This document shows, piece after piece, positions 55,330 to 64,000 of a stretch of DNA of 64,000 bases. This stretch comes from Triatoma infestans. Taxonomy: Eukaryota; Arthropoda; Insecta; Hemiptera; Reduviidae. The stretch covers positions 111,047-175,046 of the forward strand of contig JAAEAF010001558.1 in assembly GCA_011037195.1 (NCBI GenBank), written 5' to 3'. The stretch's first letter is position 1, and each line of letters starts with the position of its first letter. The notes under the pieces are model-generated. The model did no database searches, was not told the origin of the DNA, and worked only from the letters and a program-made list of their open reading frames with translations. Made by a program: the position numbers and the translations under genes.

Positions 55330-55620
55330 AGATAATATCAAATAAAAAGAGTATTACAGAAATTTTTGAAGTACATATTTTAAAAGAGATAGTGGGACCT
55401 AATGAAATATCAAGATAGCGATTCCAGGATTTTTTCATTTTGAGATATCTGTGTTTACACAACAAATATATATACGCAGTCTCACACTCGCAGATACAGC
55501 TTAATCACTGAAAAAAAAAAAATTTCGTACTCTTGATACTTTGACTTTTCCAGTGAACACTCGATATTGAAAATTTGTCACGATTGCACATTTCTTCTTA
55601 TAGTTGTTATAAAGAATTGT
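55330..55620 (-). repeat. Family A fragment (hairpin-end half)
   Basis: 'ttttttcattttgagatatc', CA-poor tract, 'tccagtgaacactcgatatt' and 'gtcacgattgcacatttctt'. Confidence 0.55.
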
Positions 55621-56310
55621 TTAGAAATTTACATATTTAAAATATTATATTTAAAGAAAGCAATCCTTTTTTCTAAATTATAAAACCGCCTAACTACCAA
55701 TATTTAGTAAACATGTAAATATTAAAGTGAATGGAAATAACCTTTATTTGGAAGGATTTGAAGTGAGATATATAGCTGCTATTATTGACGTACACTTATT
55801 ATCTCTTATACATTGAATACGAATACGAAATAATTATATCATATTTGTATGCGATACATGTAAAACTAGAACATAAATTATGATAAAGATATATTGGTAG
55901 AAATCATGTTTTGTACACAATAATTAACGCCCACTTTCAATAAAATATTTTGATACAAACACACACTCACACACACAATTAAAGTGAAAAAAAATTCTCC
56001 ATTTGGGTGCGTGTTCTTTCTTTATAAACATGAGCACCTCCTACACAGTAGAAACAGTTAGATCTATCCAAATTTAGGCAGAATCGCGGAATCCGGTAAA
56101 TTACATTATTAATGTCAGTGCTTGGCATATAAAATCTTGTTTAATGAAACATTGATTTTTGAGTTGTAGTGGGTTTGGGGGGGAGGGGGTGAACAAAGAA
56201 AACTGTACAAGAGACACTGTTGATTAAACACTGATGAATTCACTGAGATAAAAGAGAACTGCAAGAAATGATGATGTTTTCTTGACGGTTGGATACAAGA
56301 CTAGACTCAA
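55621..56310. other. No recognised feature
   Basis: G-rich run at 56169-56190; otherwise AT-rich. Confidence 0.4.
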
Positions 56311-56611
56311 CTGTATGTCCAATCTCCATTATAACCCTTGTTATATACTTAACGAAAACTTACCCTATTTCTTCTTCCAGATCTCCAAGGAGTTGAGGAA
56401 GGCGGATCGACTGTATGTACAAATCTCCATTATAACCCTTATTATATACTTAACGAAAACTTTCCCTATTTCTTCTTCCAGATCTCCAAGGAGTTGAGGA
56501 AGGCGGATCGACTGTATGTACAAATCTCCATTATAACCCTTATTATATACTTAACGAAAACTTTTCCTACTTCTTCTTCCAGATCTCCAAGAAGTCGCGG
56601 TAGGCGGATCT
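56311..56611 (+). repeat. Tandem repeat, three units of ~101 bp
   Basis: Units start at 56311, 56411 and 56512 and are nearly identical; the third diverges at its end. Each contains a pyrimidine tract ending CAG (TTCTTCTTCCAG), then a 32-nt block ATCTCCAAGGAGTTGAGGAA and on to CGGATCGACT, then GTATGT. These look like a 3' splice site, a short exon and a 5' splice site, but no exon function is shown. Confidence 0.85.
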
Positions 56612-56799
56612 TCATCTCCCTGATGTAGGTGAGTTTGTGGTAGGGGGATAGAATACGCCTTATGTGACATGCTGAGGGTCGTAGGAGTTAAGCAGGGATT
56701 TCCCCGGATCGATTCCGGCTACAGGCAAAACACGCTGCCGGCAATCCATTACGGAATGTATTTCTCTAGTTTTAGCAGTTAAATTCCTTCACATTTACG
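56612..56799. other. Unassigned GC-richer stretch
   Basis: 56690-56750 is GC-rich and contains a box B-like CGGATCGATTCCGG. No partner box A found. Confidence 0.3.
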
Positions 56800-57541
56800 A
56801 TTTCTACACTTTGGTGAGATGGTCATTTGTTGTGAAGTTATCTTGCCCTGGAACTCCCTTTAAGTCCTGAAACTGTTCGCAATGTTTTAAGATCTGAGGG
56901 AATAATGGCAAAATACCCCGGAAAAACCCTTTAATTAGTAATGTGAAACGAAGAAGCGGTTGGACTTTGCGAAAAGACAAGCACAAACGTTTTGGGATTC
57001 CATAATTTTTACGGATGAAAAAAAATTTAACGTTTTTGAACATCTAAAAGAAAAACATTTGATTAGACTGTACAGCATGGGGGAGGAAATATTTTAGTAT
57101 GGGGAAACTATGAGCGCATCTGGTGTTGGGAATTTAGTCTTTATTGATGGGAAAATAGATCAGTGTGTGTACTTGGATTCTACAAAATAATTTAAAGACA
57201 AGTACTCGTAAACTCGAGTTCCAGCGGTTATTTATTTTTTCAACACGAGAACGACCCCACACATAGTACTCGACGTGTTAAAAAACGGCTGACACAAAAC
57301 GTCACGAAGCAACCCTGACACCATCCCAATCTCCGGACCTCAACCCCATAGAACATCTATGGGATAAAAACGAAAGGAGAATTAGAAATCATCAAATAAA
57401 AAACAAAAATGAACTTAAAGAAGCTACTATCGCAGAATGGAATTCAATCGAATCCGTAACTACTAAAACACTTGTGGATACCAGGAAAAGGCGTTTAATA
57501 GAGATCATCAAAGGAAAAGGAGACAACCTCAAATTTCAATA
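56800..57541 (+). pseudogene. Tc1-like transposase pseudogene
   Basis: Plus-strand blocks in order: LRSEGIMAKYPGK (end of DNA-binding region), FAKRQAQTFWDSIIFTDEKK (first catalytic Asp in TDEKKF), HGGGNILVWG, GVGNLVFIDGKIDQCVYLD, FQHENDPTHSTRRVKKRL (second Asp in NDPTH), SPDLNPIEHLWDK (third acidic residue, Glu) and a clean C-terminus to a stop at 57541. This is a DD34E Tc1-type transposase, normally about 340 residues. The three catalytic residues survive, but the frame changes at least four times with in-frame stops, and the N-terminal half of the DNA-binding domain is missing. Terminal inverted repeats not found. Confidence 0.85.
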
Positions 57542-58304
57542 GCGTTTTTTTGATGTTTAATTTGAAGTACTTTGAACAGAATGGAAACTTTTTGACCGTA
57601 CATTTTGATACGTTTTTTCGATTTTGATTTGCTATTGTTTTTTCTGATATGTACATGTCAGGTATAGTAAATAAAATCTTCGCAATCAAAGATAATTTTA
57701 TTTAATATACCCCTAATTAAACTTTGTAAGAAATTGTAATAAATACAAAGAAAAATGCAATTGTTCTTGGAGATTTTTTTGATCCAATGTATGCAGGTGT
57801 GTACACAATATTGCCGGAACCTAGATTGCTAAATATAATTCTAGGGAACGGATTCGTATGTATTTACATATTTTTTTCTAGGCAATTTACAGACGTTTTT
57901 CAACTAGAAGTATTCATACTGACACTTTTTCAGCCGTTCGAGTCTACTTTTATTTCACATATTTCCACATATTTGGATGTTATCGCAAATTTATACATAT
58001 TTGATCAAAATAAATAAATATTTCTACATATTTAATCCAAATATGTACATATTTTTTCATATTTTTCATTTGGGCATATTTTCATAATTGGGAGGTGGTT
58101 GACAGGAACTGTGAACCACAGACTGTAGGGCTGTGAATCACAGTGGGTACAATGGTTATTGTAATTTACACAGAATGCTGCTAAACAGTGACGGGCACTT
58201 GTTAGTTCTTTGAAGTTGTCTGACGTTGTCTGTTCTTTCAGCTCGTTCGTTGAAGTGTCCAATTCATTTCGTTCGGTCACTTAGTGTATTCTTTTTTGGG
58301 TGAA
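57542..58304. other. Unassigned, possible 5' flank of hAT element
   Basis: 57955-58090 has repeated CATATTT motifs ('cacatatttccacatattt'), matching similar motifs at 60010-60060 beyond the transposase. Subterminal repeats of this kind are usual in hAT elements. Confidence 0.35.
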
Positions 58305-59772
58305 ATGCCACGAACATCTGCCTCAAACAGACAACTGGTTGCTAAATATCTTCGCGAGTTTCCAGCAGAACTTTTTCGAAGTGATGGAGACATTTTGTAC
58401 TGCACAGCTTGTGACAAGCGCGTTTCTTGCTCTCAACGTTCCCAAGTCACCCAACATATTGCCACCGAATCGCACATAGAGAATAAAAACAGAAAGAAAG
58501 AGAGGACGTCCTATCAAGCCTTCCTTACATCTCCATCATCAAGTAAGTCTACTCTGAGTACAGATCTGTGTCGGGCTTTGGTTAGAGCAGATATCCCTTT
58601 CCACAAACTTAAAAATCCTCATTTCAAAGGATTCTTAGAGACCTATATTGGGAAAAAATGCCTGACGAGAGCACTCTGCGGAAAAACTACCTGGAAGATA
58701 TCTATAAAGATACACTAACCAAAATTCGAGAACATATCAAAGATGGACCGATTTGGGTGTCACTGACGTTGGGGGTAGGTATATTGCCAATGCAGTTATT
58801 GGAAAACTTGACAGTGATGCTGATGTGGATTCAAACCCATTCCTTTTGAACTGTGAGGTTCTCGAAAAATGCAATCATTCCACCATTTCACGATTCTTCG
58901 ATGCCTCAATGCATATTCTATGGCCCAGTGGAGTTTTGAACGAAAAAGTTTTTTTGTTTCTCTCTGATGCTGCCCCCAACATGGTCAAGGCTGGGCAATC
59001 TATTCAGGTATTTTATCCTAAGATAATTCATGTGACGTGTATTGCTCATGCCTTGCATCGAGTAGCAGAAACTGTCCCATCTTTGTTCAGTGACGTAGAT
59101 TCCTTAATCTTCTCGGTTAAAAAAGTGTTCTTAAAAGCACCAAGTCGCATTAAAATGCTAAAAGAACTCTATCCAGACTTGTGCCTTCCACCAGAACCAA
59201 TATTGACAAGATGGGGTACTTGGCTGGAAGCAGCTCAGTATTACTATGAAAACTACAATAAAATCAAGAATGTCCTTTCACATCTCGAAGACGAAGCAGT
59301 AGCGATAAATACAGCCAAGTCTTTATTCGAGAAACCTAATTTAAGGAACGACCTTGCATTCATTTCGGACAATTGCGTATTTCTTGCACAAGCCATTACC
59401 CAACTTGAGTCCCAAAATGTTCGACTGACAGAAAACGTGTCCAACGTTAAAAAAGTCATCGAAAAGGTGGAAGGAATACCTGGGAGTAAGGGAGATCTGA
59501 TCAGATCAAAACTGGTAGAAGTACTGAGCAAGAACAAAGGGTGGGAGTTCATCTGCCAGATTTCTGATATTATCAGTGGAACAGAAGTCACCTCAGAACA
59601 TCGTGTACCCTTTACAACCAACGAGATAACTTCTTTCAGCAAGGCACCTATAAGATCTGTAGATGTTGAACGATCTTTTAATCGTTACAAGTCCATCATA
59701 CGCCCAGATCGTCGTCACTTTTCGTTCCAACATTTGAAATTTCATGTGGTTGCAAACAATTTCGAAGAGTGA
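58305..59772 (+). pseudogene. hAT-like transposase pseudogene (CGGBP1-like finger)
   Basis: The first ATG in frame is at 58305. Residues 1-80 carry a BED/CGGBP1-like zinc finger (LYCTACDKRV...QHIATESH, C-x2-C and H-x5-H). A frameshift near 58650 moves the reading to MPDESTLRKNYLEDIYKDTL and a deletion near 58760 moves it again to VTDVGGRYIANAVIGKL. The rest (58760-59772) is one open frame with the hAT-core blocks FLSDAAPNMVKAG, IHVTCIAHALHRVAE, PEPILTRWGTWLEAA and the C-terminal dimerisation block APIRSVDVERSFNRYKSI. The deletion removes the residues between WVS and TD where the first catalytic Asp ('DET') lies, so it cannot be an active transposase. Confidence 0.85.
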
Positions 59773-60624
59773 AGTTTTCAAAATTGAAAATTTAACACAT
59801 CTTTTTATAAATAGTAAAAATGTTCTTTGTTGTATAAATCATTATAACTTGTAAAAACAAATTATTTTGTTCCTAATAAATTATTATAAATTGTAAAAAT
59901 GTTCTTTTCTTGTATAAATAATTATAACTTGCCCCCCCCAAAAAAATTCCATTTTCATAAAAAAAAATGTCCATTTTACTTAAATATTCCAGAAAATATT
60001 TTAAGAAAATCACATATTTTCCACATAATTGACGAAAATAAATGCATATTTTAATTAAATATTTGGCATTTTTAAATTAATTACTAAAGAAATTATAAAT
60101 AAGAAAAGGTACTGGTTTGATTCGTGGAAGAAATTATATTGCCAATATCAAATTAATGTATAATATGATAACGTAGTATATTATCTGTCTGGGAAAGGAA
60201 TTTAGGTAAACTGTTAAACTGTATGGAGCAGGAAGAAAAACAAAAGGCAATAAATAAAGAACTGTTCTTTCTTCATGGATTATACCCAAAATTAATTTAT
60301 AATTACAATTATTTTGATATTTTACAATTTTATGATGTAAATTAATTTTAAAAGCTCGATGTGAATTGTTTTACTTAAATTACAGGCCATTTAATTTAGA
60401 ATTATGTCATTCATGTTAATCAAATAGAAAATGTACCTCATCTTACTGCAGTATGTCCAATTTTAAAAATGTACAGATTAAAATATTTTAATTAAAGTAG
60501 TCCGAATGATGAGCTGTTCAGAATGGTCAAGACTGGCAAACACTCAGTAAATATTTAAAATATTCTCTCTTACTATAGATCTATACTAGTCAAAGAATTT
60601 AATTATAATTAGTGTATTCTATAT
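59773..60624. other. AT-rich flank of hAT pseudogene
   Basis: 59814-59934 contains two ~80-bp imperfect tandem copies ('gtaaaaatgttcttt' to 'ttataactt'). The rest is AT-rich. Confidence 0.45.
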
Positions 60625-61622
60625 ACGGGTTTGGAAATTTAGTATAACCAAAAATTTTGAAGGGGCAAACATGTGTTGCGGGTTTGAAAATTTAGTATAA
60701 CCAAAAACGTTGAAGGGGCAAACACGTATTGCGGGTTTGGAAATTTAGTATAACCAAAAATGTTAAAGGGGCAACCTGTATTGCGGTTTGAAAATTAGTA
60801 TAACAAAAAATTTGAAAGGGCCAAACAGGTATTGCGGTTGGGAAATTTAGTAGAACCAAAAACGTTGAAGGGGCAAACATTATTGCCTGGCGTTGAAATT
60901 TAGGTATAACCAAAAACGTTTAAGGGGCAAACGGTATCGCGGGGTTTGGAAAGTTAGTATAACCAAAAGTTGAAGGCAAACATGTTGCGGTTTGGAAATT
61001 TAGTATAACCAAAACCGTTGAAGGGGCAAACGTGTATTGCGGGTTTGGAAATTTAGTATAACCAAAACCGTTGAAGGGGCAAACGTGTATTGCGGGTTTG
61101 GAAAAATAGTATAACCAAAACCGTTGAAGGGGCAAACGGTATTGCGGGTTTGAAAAGGGCAAATGTGTATTTTCAAACCCGCAATACACTTTTGTCGCCC
61201 CCTTCAACGGTTTTGGTTATACTAAATTTTCAAACCCGTAATACACTTGCCCCTTCACTGTTTTGGTTATATATTTGTTCAAACCCGCAATACACGTTTG
61301 CCCCTAAACGTGTTGTTATACTATTTTTCCAAACGCCGCAATACACGTTGCCCCTTCAACGTTTTGGTTATACTACAATTTTCAAACCCGCAATCCGTTT
61401 GCCCCTTCAACGTTTTGGTTACGAAAATTTTCAAACCCGCAATGCACTTTGCCCCTTCAACGGTTTTGGTTATACTACATTTTCAAACCCGCAATACACG
61501 TTTGCCCCGTCAACGGTTTTGGTTATACTAAATTTTCAAACCCGCAATACACGTTTGTCCCTTCAACGGTTTTGGTTATACTATTTTTTCAAACCCGCAA
61601 TATACGTTTGCCCCTTCAACGT
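60625..61622. repeat. Inverted array of a ~53-bp minisatellite
   Basis: About ten head-to-tail units (GCGGGTTTGGAAATTTAGTA, then TAACCAAAAACGTTGAAGGG, then GCAAACGTGTATT) to about 61160, followed by about nine units in the reverse orientation to 61622. Units differ by many 1-2-bp indels. The two halves can fold into one long hairpin. Open frames across it are periodic artefacts. Confidence 0.92.
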
Positions 61623-61914
61623 TCTTTTTGCCCCCCACTTTTTACTACTATATTGAAAACTACTAAAAAAATGAAATAAAAATGCCGTTAATTTCATTTG
61701 AATATTTCAAACCTTTGCCGAGATATGCAATCATAAATATTAAATTTTCGTTTTTTTTTTCCTATTTCTCTGTTTCATAAACCAAGATTAAAAGCAGATT
61801 TACATATTAATTTCTAATAAATAAGTGAGAGTTTCTGAATAAACAATATTCCAGTTTATTTACAAAAATCTATTAAAATTAAATTTCCTATTTATTCAAA
61901 TGACCTTCTCGGTT

Positions 61915-62105
61915 TAAAGGGCTTAAGCGCAGTACCTGCCCAACAGACGACGTTGCTAATCGTATCTCTAAGTGCTTCTGGAGTTGTTGGTTCCCTGCAT
62001 AAATTTCTTCTTTGAGATATCCCCAAAGAAAAAATTGAACAGTGGTTAAATATGGCGATCTGGAAGGTTAACCACCCTGATCCAGCGGCTACTGAACATC
62101 AGGGT
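61915..62105 (-). pseudogene. Mariner/Tc1-like transposase C-terminus, inverted duplicate
   Basis: Minus-strand residues SPYLTTVQFFLWGYLKEEIY and QLQKHLEIRLATS match the C-terminal end coded on the plus strand at 62380-62520. It forms the inner part of the left foldback arm. Confidence 0.65.
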
Positions 62106-62110
62106 GTTAA

Positions 62111-62560
62111 GTTAATGTTTGGTGCGGAATGGTTGGAGATAAAACTATTGGCCCATATTTTCCACCAGGCACCTTAAATGAGCAAGAATACGCTAATTTT
62201 ATTCGCCAACAGTTATAACAGTTGCTGGAGGATGTGTCATTGAAAGTCAGAACAAGAATGTGGTTCCAACAAAATGGTTGTCCCGCGCACTATGCCTTAG
62301 TGGCGACGAGAGAAGTGAATGAGATGTTCTGCAACCACTGGATCGGAGATTGGGACCTGCAAGCGGCCTTCCAGATCGCCAGACTTAAGCCCTCTTGCTT
62401 TTTTCTTTGGGATTATCTCAAACAAAAAATTCCAAGAAACTAACAACTCCAGAAGCACTTAGAGAACACTGAATCCAAAACTGCTTAGCAATTCTGGCAG
62501 ACATTATACGATTAGCAACTTCATCTGTTGTGCAGCATCTACGCTTTGCCGCTTAGGCCG
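62111..62560 (+). pseudogene. Mariner/Tc1-like transposase fragment
   Basis: Reading VNVWCGMVGDKTIGPYFPPG, TLNEQEYANFIRQQL, a TAA stop, LLEDVSLKVRTRMWFQQNGC and PAHYALVATREVNEMF, then decayed LKPSCFFLWDYLKQKI. It matches DDE_3-type transposases with 'WFQQDGAPAH' and 'SPDLxPLDFFLWGYLK'. The catalytic Asp of QQDG is Asn here and the third acidic residue is lost. The N-terminal half is absent. Confidence 0.75.
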
Positions 62561-62918
62561 AGGATATCATTTTAAATAAATAGGAAATATTTTTGTTATA
62601 GATTTTTTTAAAAAACTGGAAAATTGTTTGATTTTAATGATGTTTTACCTGATTTCTAGGTTCTTTATGTATTTAAAATAGGTTTTAAGTGTTGTTAGCA
62701 TTTGAACTCTCTTATTTATTAGAAATTAATTAGTAAATCTTCTTTTAATTTTAGTTTATGAAACAGAGAAATAGGAAAAAAACAACGAAAATTTAATCTC
62801 TATGATTGAATATCTCGGCAACGGTTTGAAATAATCAATTGAAATTAATGGCATTTTTCTTCATTTTTTTTAGTAGTTTTCAATATAGTAGTAAAAAGTG
62901 GGGGTCAAAAGTAAATCG

Positions 62919-63068
62919 CCACTTTCAACCACCGATTTAAGGTGTAAGGCGACAATAAAATTAAAAAAAATTAATACCATCATAAACTAGAGCGAAAATA
63001 CTTCAACAAACGTTATGTTCATTTTTTGATATATTCCTTCGTTTAAGAGTTATTTCAAAAGTGGCCCG

Positions 63069-63106
<38 letters not shown>

Positions 63107-63869
63107 ATTTCAAAGAAAATCTTTTACGAAAGTTTCGTAAAATCAACCGAGATTTTTTCTCTTCAATTTTTTATGATTTTCAAGAAAAAAAGGGAAATTG
63201 TTTGAGAATGATTCTGTGGGTGCTCTAGGTCACAAAGCTTACCTCAAAATTGTCATTTCTGTATAATGTACTGGTTATCACAAACTATGGACAGCAATAC
63301 TGCAAGGTGAATACTATATCAGATTAATAAATTATGCTAGGGCAAATTATATGCGGCCAGCTGTTAAACTTACGACTACAAAAAAAATAAAAATGAAACA
63401 AAAGTAAAAGGTATCAATATGAAGAAGCCGATGAGGTCGATAACCTGGCCACCTTGATTACAATGATATCCGGCAAGTGGCGCCGCGTACACTCCTCAAT
63501 AGGCACAAAACACTGCCTAAACTCTTATTATATATCTTGAATAAAATACAATAAGCTAATAAAGAAAACGCCTGCACTTTTATTATTATCATTTAGTAAA
63601 AAATTAATATATTAAAAATAATCTGTTTTATATATTTTGTCAATATATAACGAACAGTTTAATTATTTTTAATGAATGGAATATTACAACAGACAACAAT
63701 ATAAAATATTAGTTGAACTAAAAATTAAACAAACATTCCTTTACCTTATCTTTTCGTTGCTCGCTTCATGATGTTGAAATTTTGAACACCATATTTGAAT
63801 CTAAAACAAAAAAATTAAATAAATTAGCGTAAAATCCAAAAAGGAGTTTTATAGCTTCCGCTGAAGAAA
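62919..63869. other. Unassigned, (TA)n(TG)n and weak family A traces
   Basis: (TA)n(GT)n at 63068-63107; 63110-63300 has weak plus-type family A phrases. Nothing else recognised. Confidence 0.4.
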
Positions 63870-64000
63870 CGAAAAAATCCGGTGTTGAAACACTCACGCG
63901 ACTTTCTCTTACTCCTCTTAATACGGTTCTATTACATAAAATGACAAATTTTCATTAAATTTCAAATTTCGCTCATTTGTCTTAACATAAATATACAGGT
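63870..64000 (-). repeat. Family A dispersed repeat, cut by window end
   Basis: Terminal motif 'ccggtgttgaaacactcacg' with 'gactttctcttactcctct' and 'gacaaattttcattaaattt'. It continues past the window. Confidence 0.75.

Larger units (their letters stand above)
61627..62918. mobile_element. Foldback transposon with duplicated transposase end
   Basis: The left arm 61627-62105 is the imperfect inverted copy of 62318-62918. Both outer ends carry CCCCCACTTTTTACTACTAT and 'attgaaaactactaaaaaaa'. The arms include the transposase 3' end, so each strand codes for part of it. The right terminus (CAAAAG) is followed by TA, the usual Tc1/mariner target. The left terminus abuts the minisatellite. Confidence 0.8.

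Noticed and set aside
56690..56750. 5S rRNA-like 'gagttaagcaggg' and box B-like sequence
   Set aside because: Only a short match; the rest of 5S and any box A are absent.
60625..61622. Possible CRISPR array
   Set aside because: Units are contiguous without unique spacers, include an inversion, and the window is eukaryotic.
60692..61679. Overlapping open frames of 73-188 codons on both strands with repeated 'NFQTRNT' and 'PLQRFWLY' words
   Set aside because: They are the 53-bp minisatellite read in different frames; the repeating words follow the array period and carry no domain.

Overview
The window looks like gene-poor intergenic DNA from a large, repeat-rich, AT-rich invertebrate genome, most likely an insect. 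The evidence is the mix of element types: RT and C-terminal pieces of several non-LTR retrotransposon lineages, tRNA-derived SINEs, Tc1/mariner and hAT transposase remains, an LTR element and several foldback elements. No intact host protein gene, rRNA or functional tRNA was recognised. Every recognisable coding stretch belongs to a mobile element, and all are truncated, frameshifted or interrupted. The species cannot be told from the sequence.

Background: about a third of the window is one dispersed non-coding family, called family A here. It appears more than 25 times in both orientations. One end is a hairpin (two arms of CTTTCTCTTAC or its complement) and the other carries a TGGTGTGAAACACTCACACG-like motif. 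Copies contain an internal (CA)n/(GT)n tract at a fixed place and repeated CCGGAAGTGC boxes. Other elements have often inserted into family A.

Layout: 0-5 kb holds antisense LINE fragments and family A copies. 7-8 kb holds a SINE with a 12-bp target duplication and a hammerhead-ribozyme-like motif. 10-14.3 kb has two degraded LINEs, a truncated SINE, a LINE 3' end and a second full SINE. 16.3-18 kb is a foldback element with a 5'-truncated LINE in its left arm (13-bp target duplication). 21.1-22.3 kb is the best-preserved reverse transcriptase. 28.3-31.3 kb is one LINE split into a sense 3' half and an inverted 5' half, with a tRNA-Glu-like SINE at the junction. 33-34.2 kb, 42.1 kb, 52.2 kb and 55.3 kb carry more hammerhead-like motifs, several in palindromic pairs. 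34.3-37.1 kb is a non-coding LTR element. 46-49.4 kb holds three LINE fragments. 53.7-54.1 kb is a foldback MITE. 56.8-57.5 kb is a Tc1-like transposase pseudogene and 58.3-59.8 kb a hAT-like one. 60.6-62.9 kb is an inverted array of a ~53-bp minisatellite abutting a foldback transposon built from a transposase 3' half and its inverted copy.

The parts do not form a pathway. They record successive, nested transposition. The strongest candidate for something new is the hammerhead-like motif family (CTGANGA, one base, a covarying stem, GAAAC, a self-complementary ACCGGT or ACGT-like block), which recurs in mobile palindromic elements.
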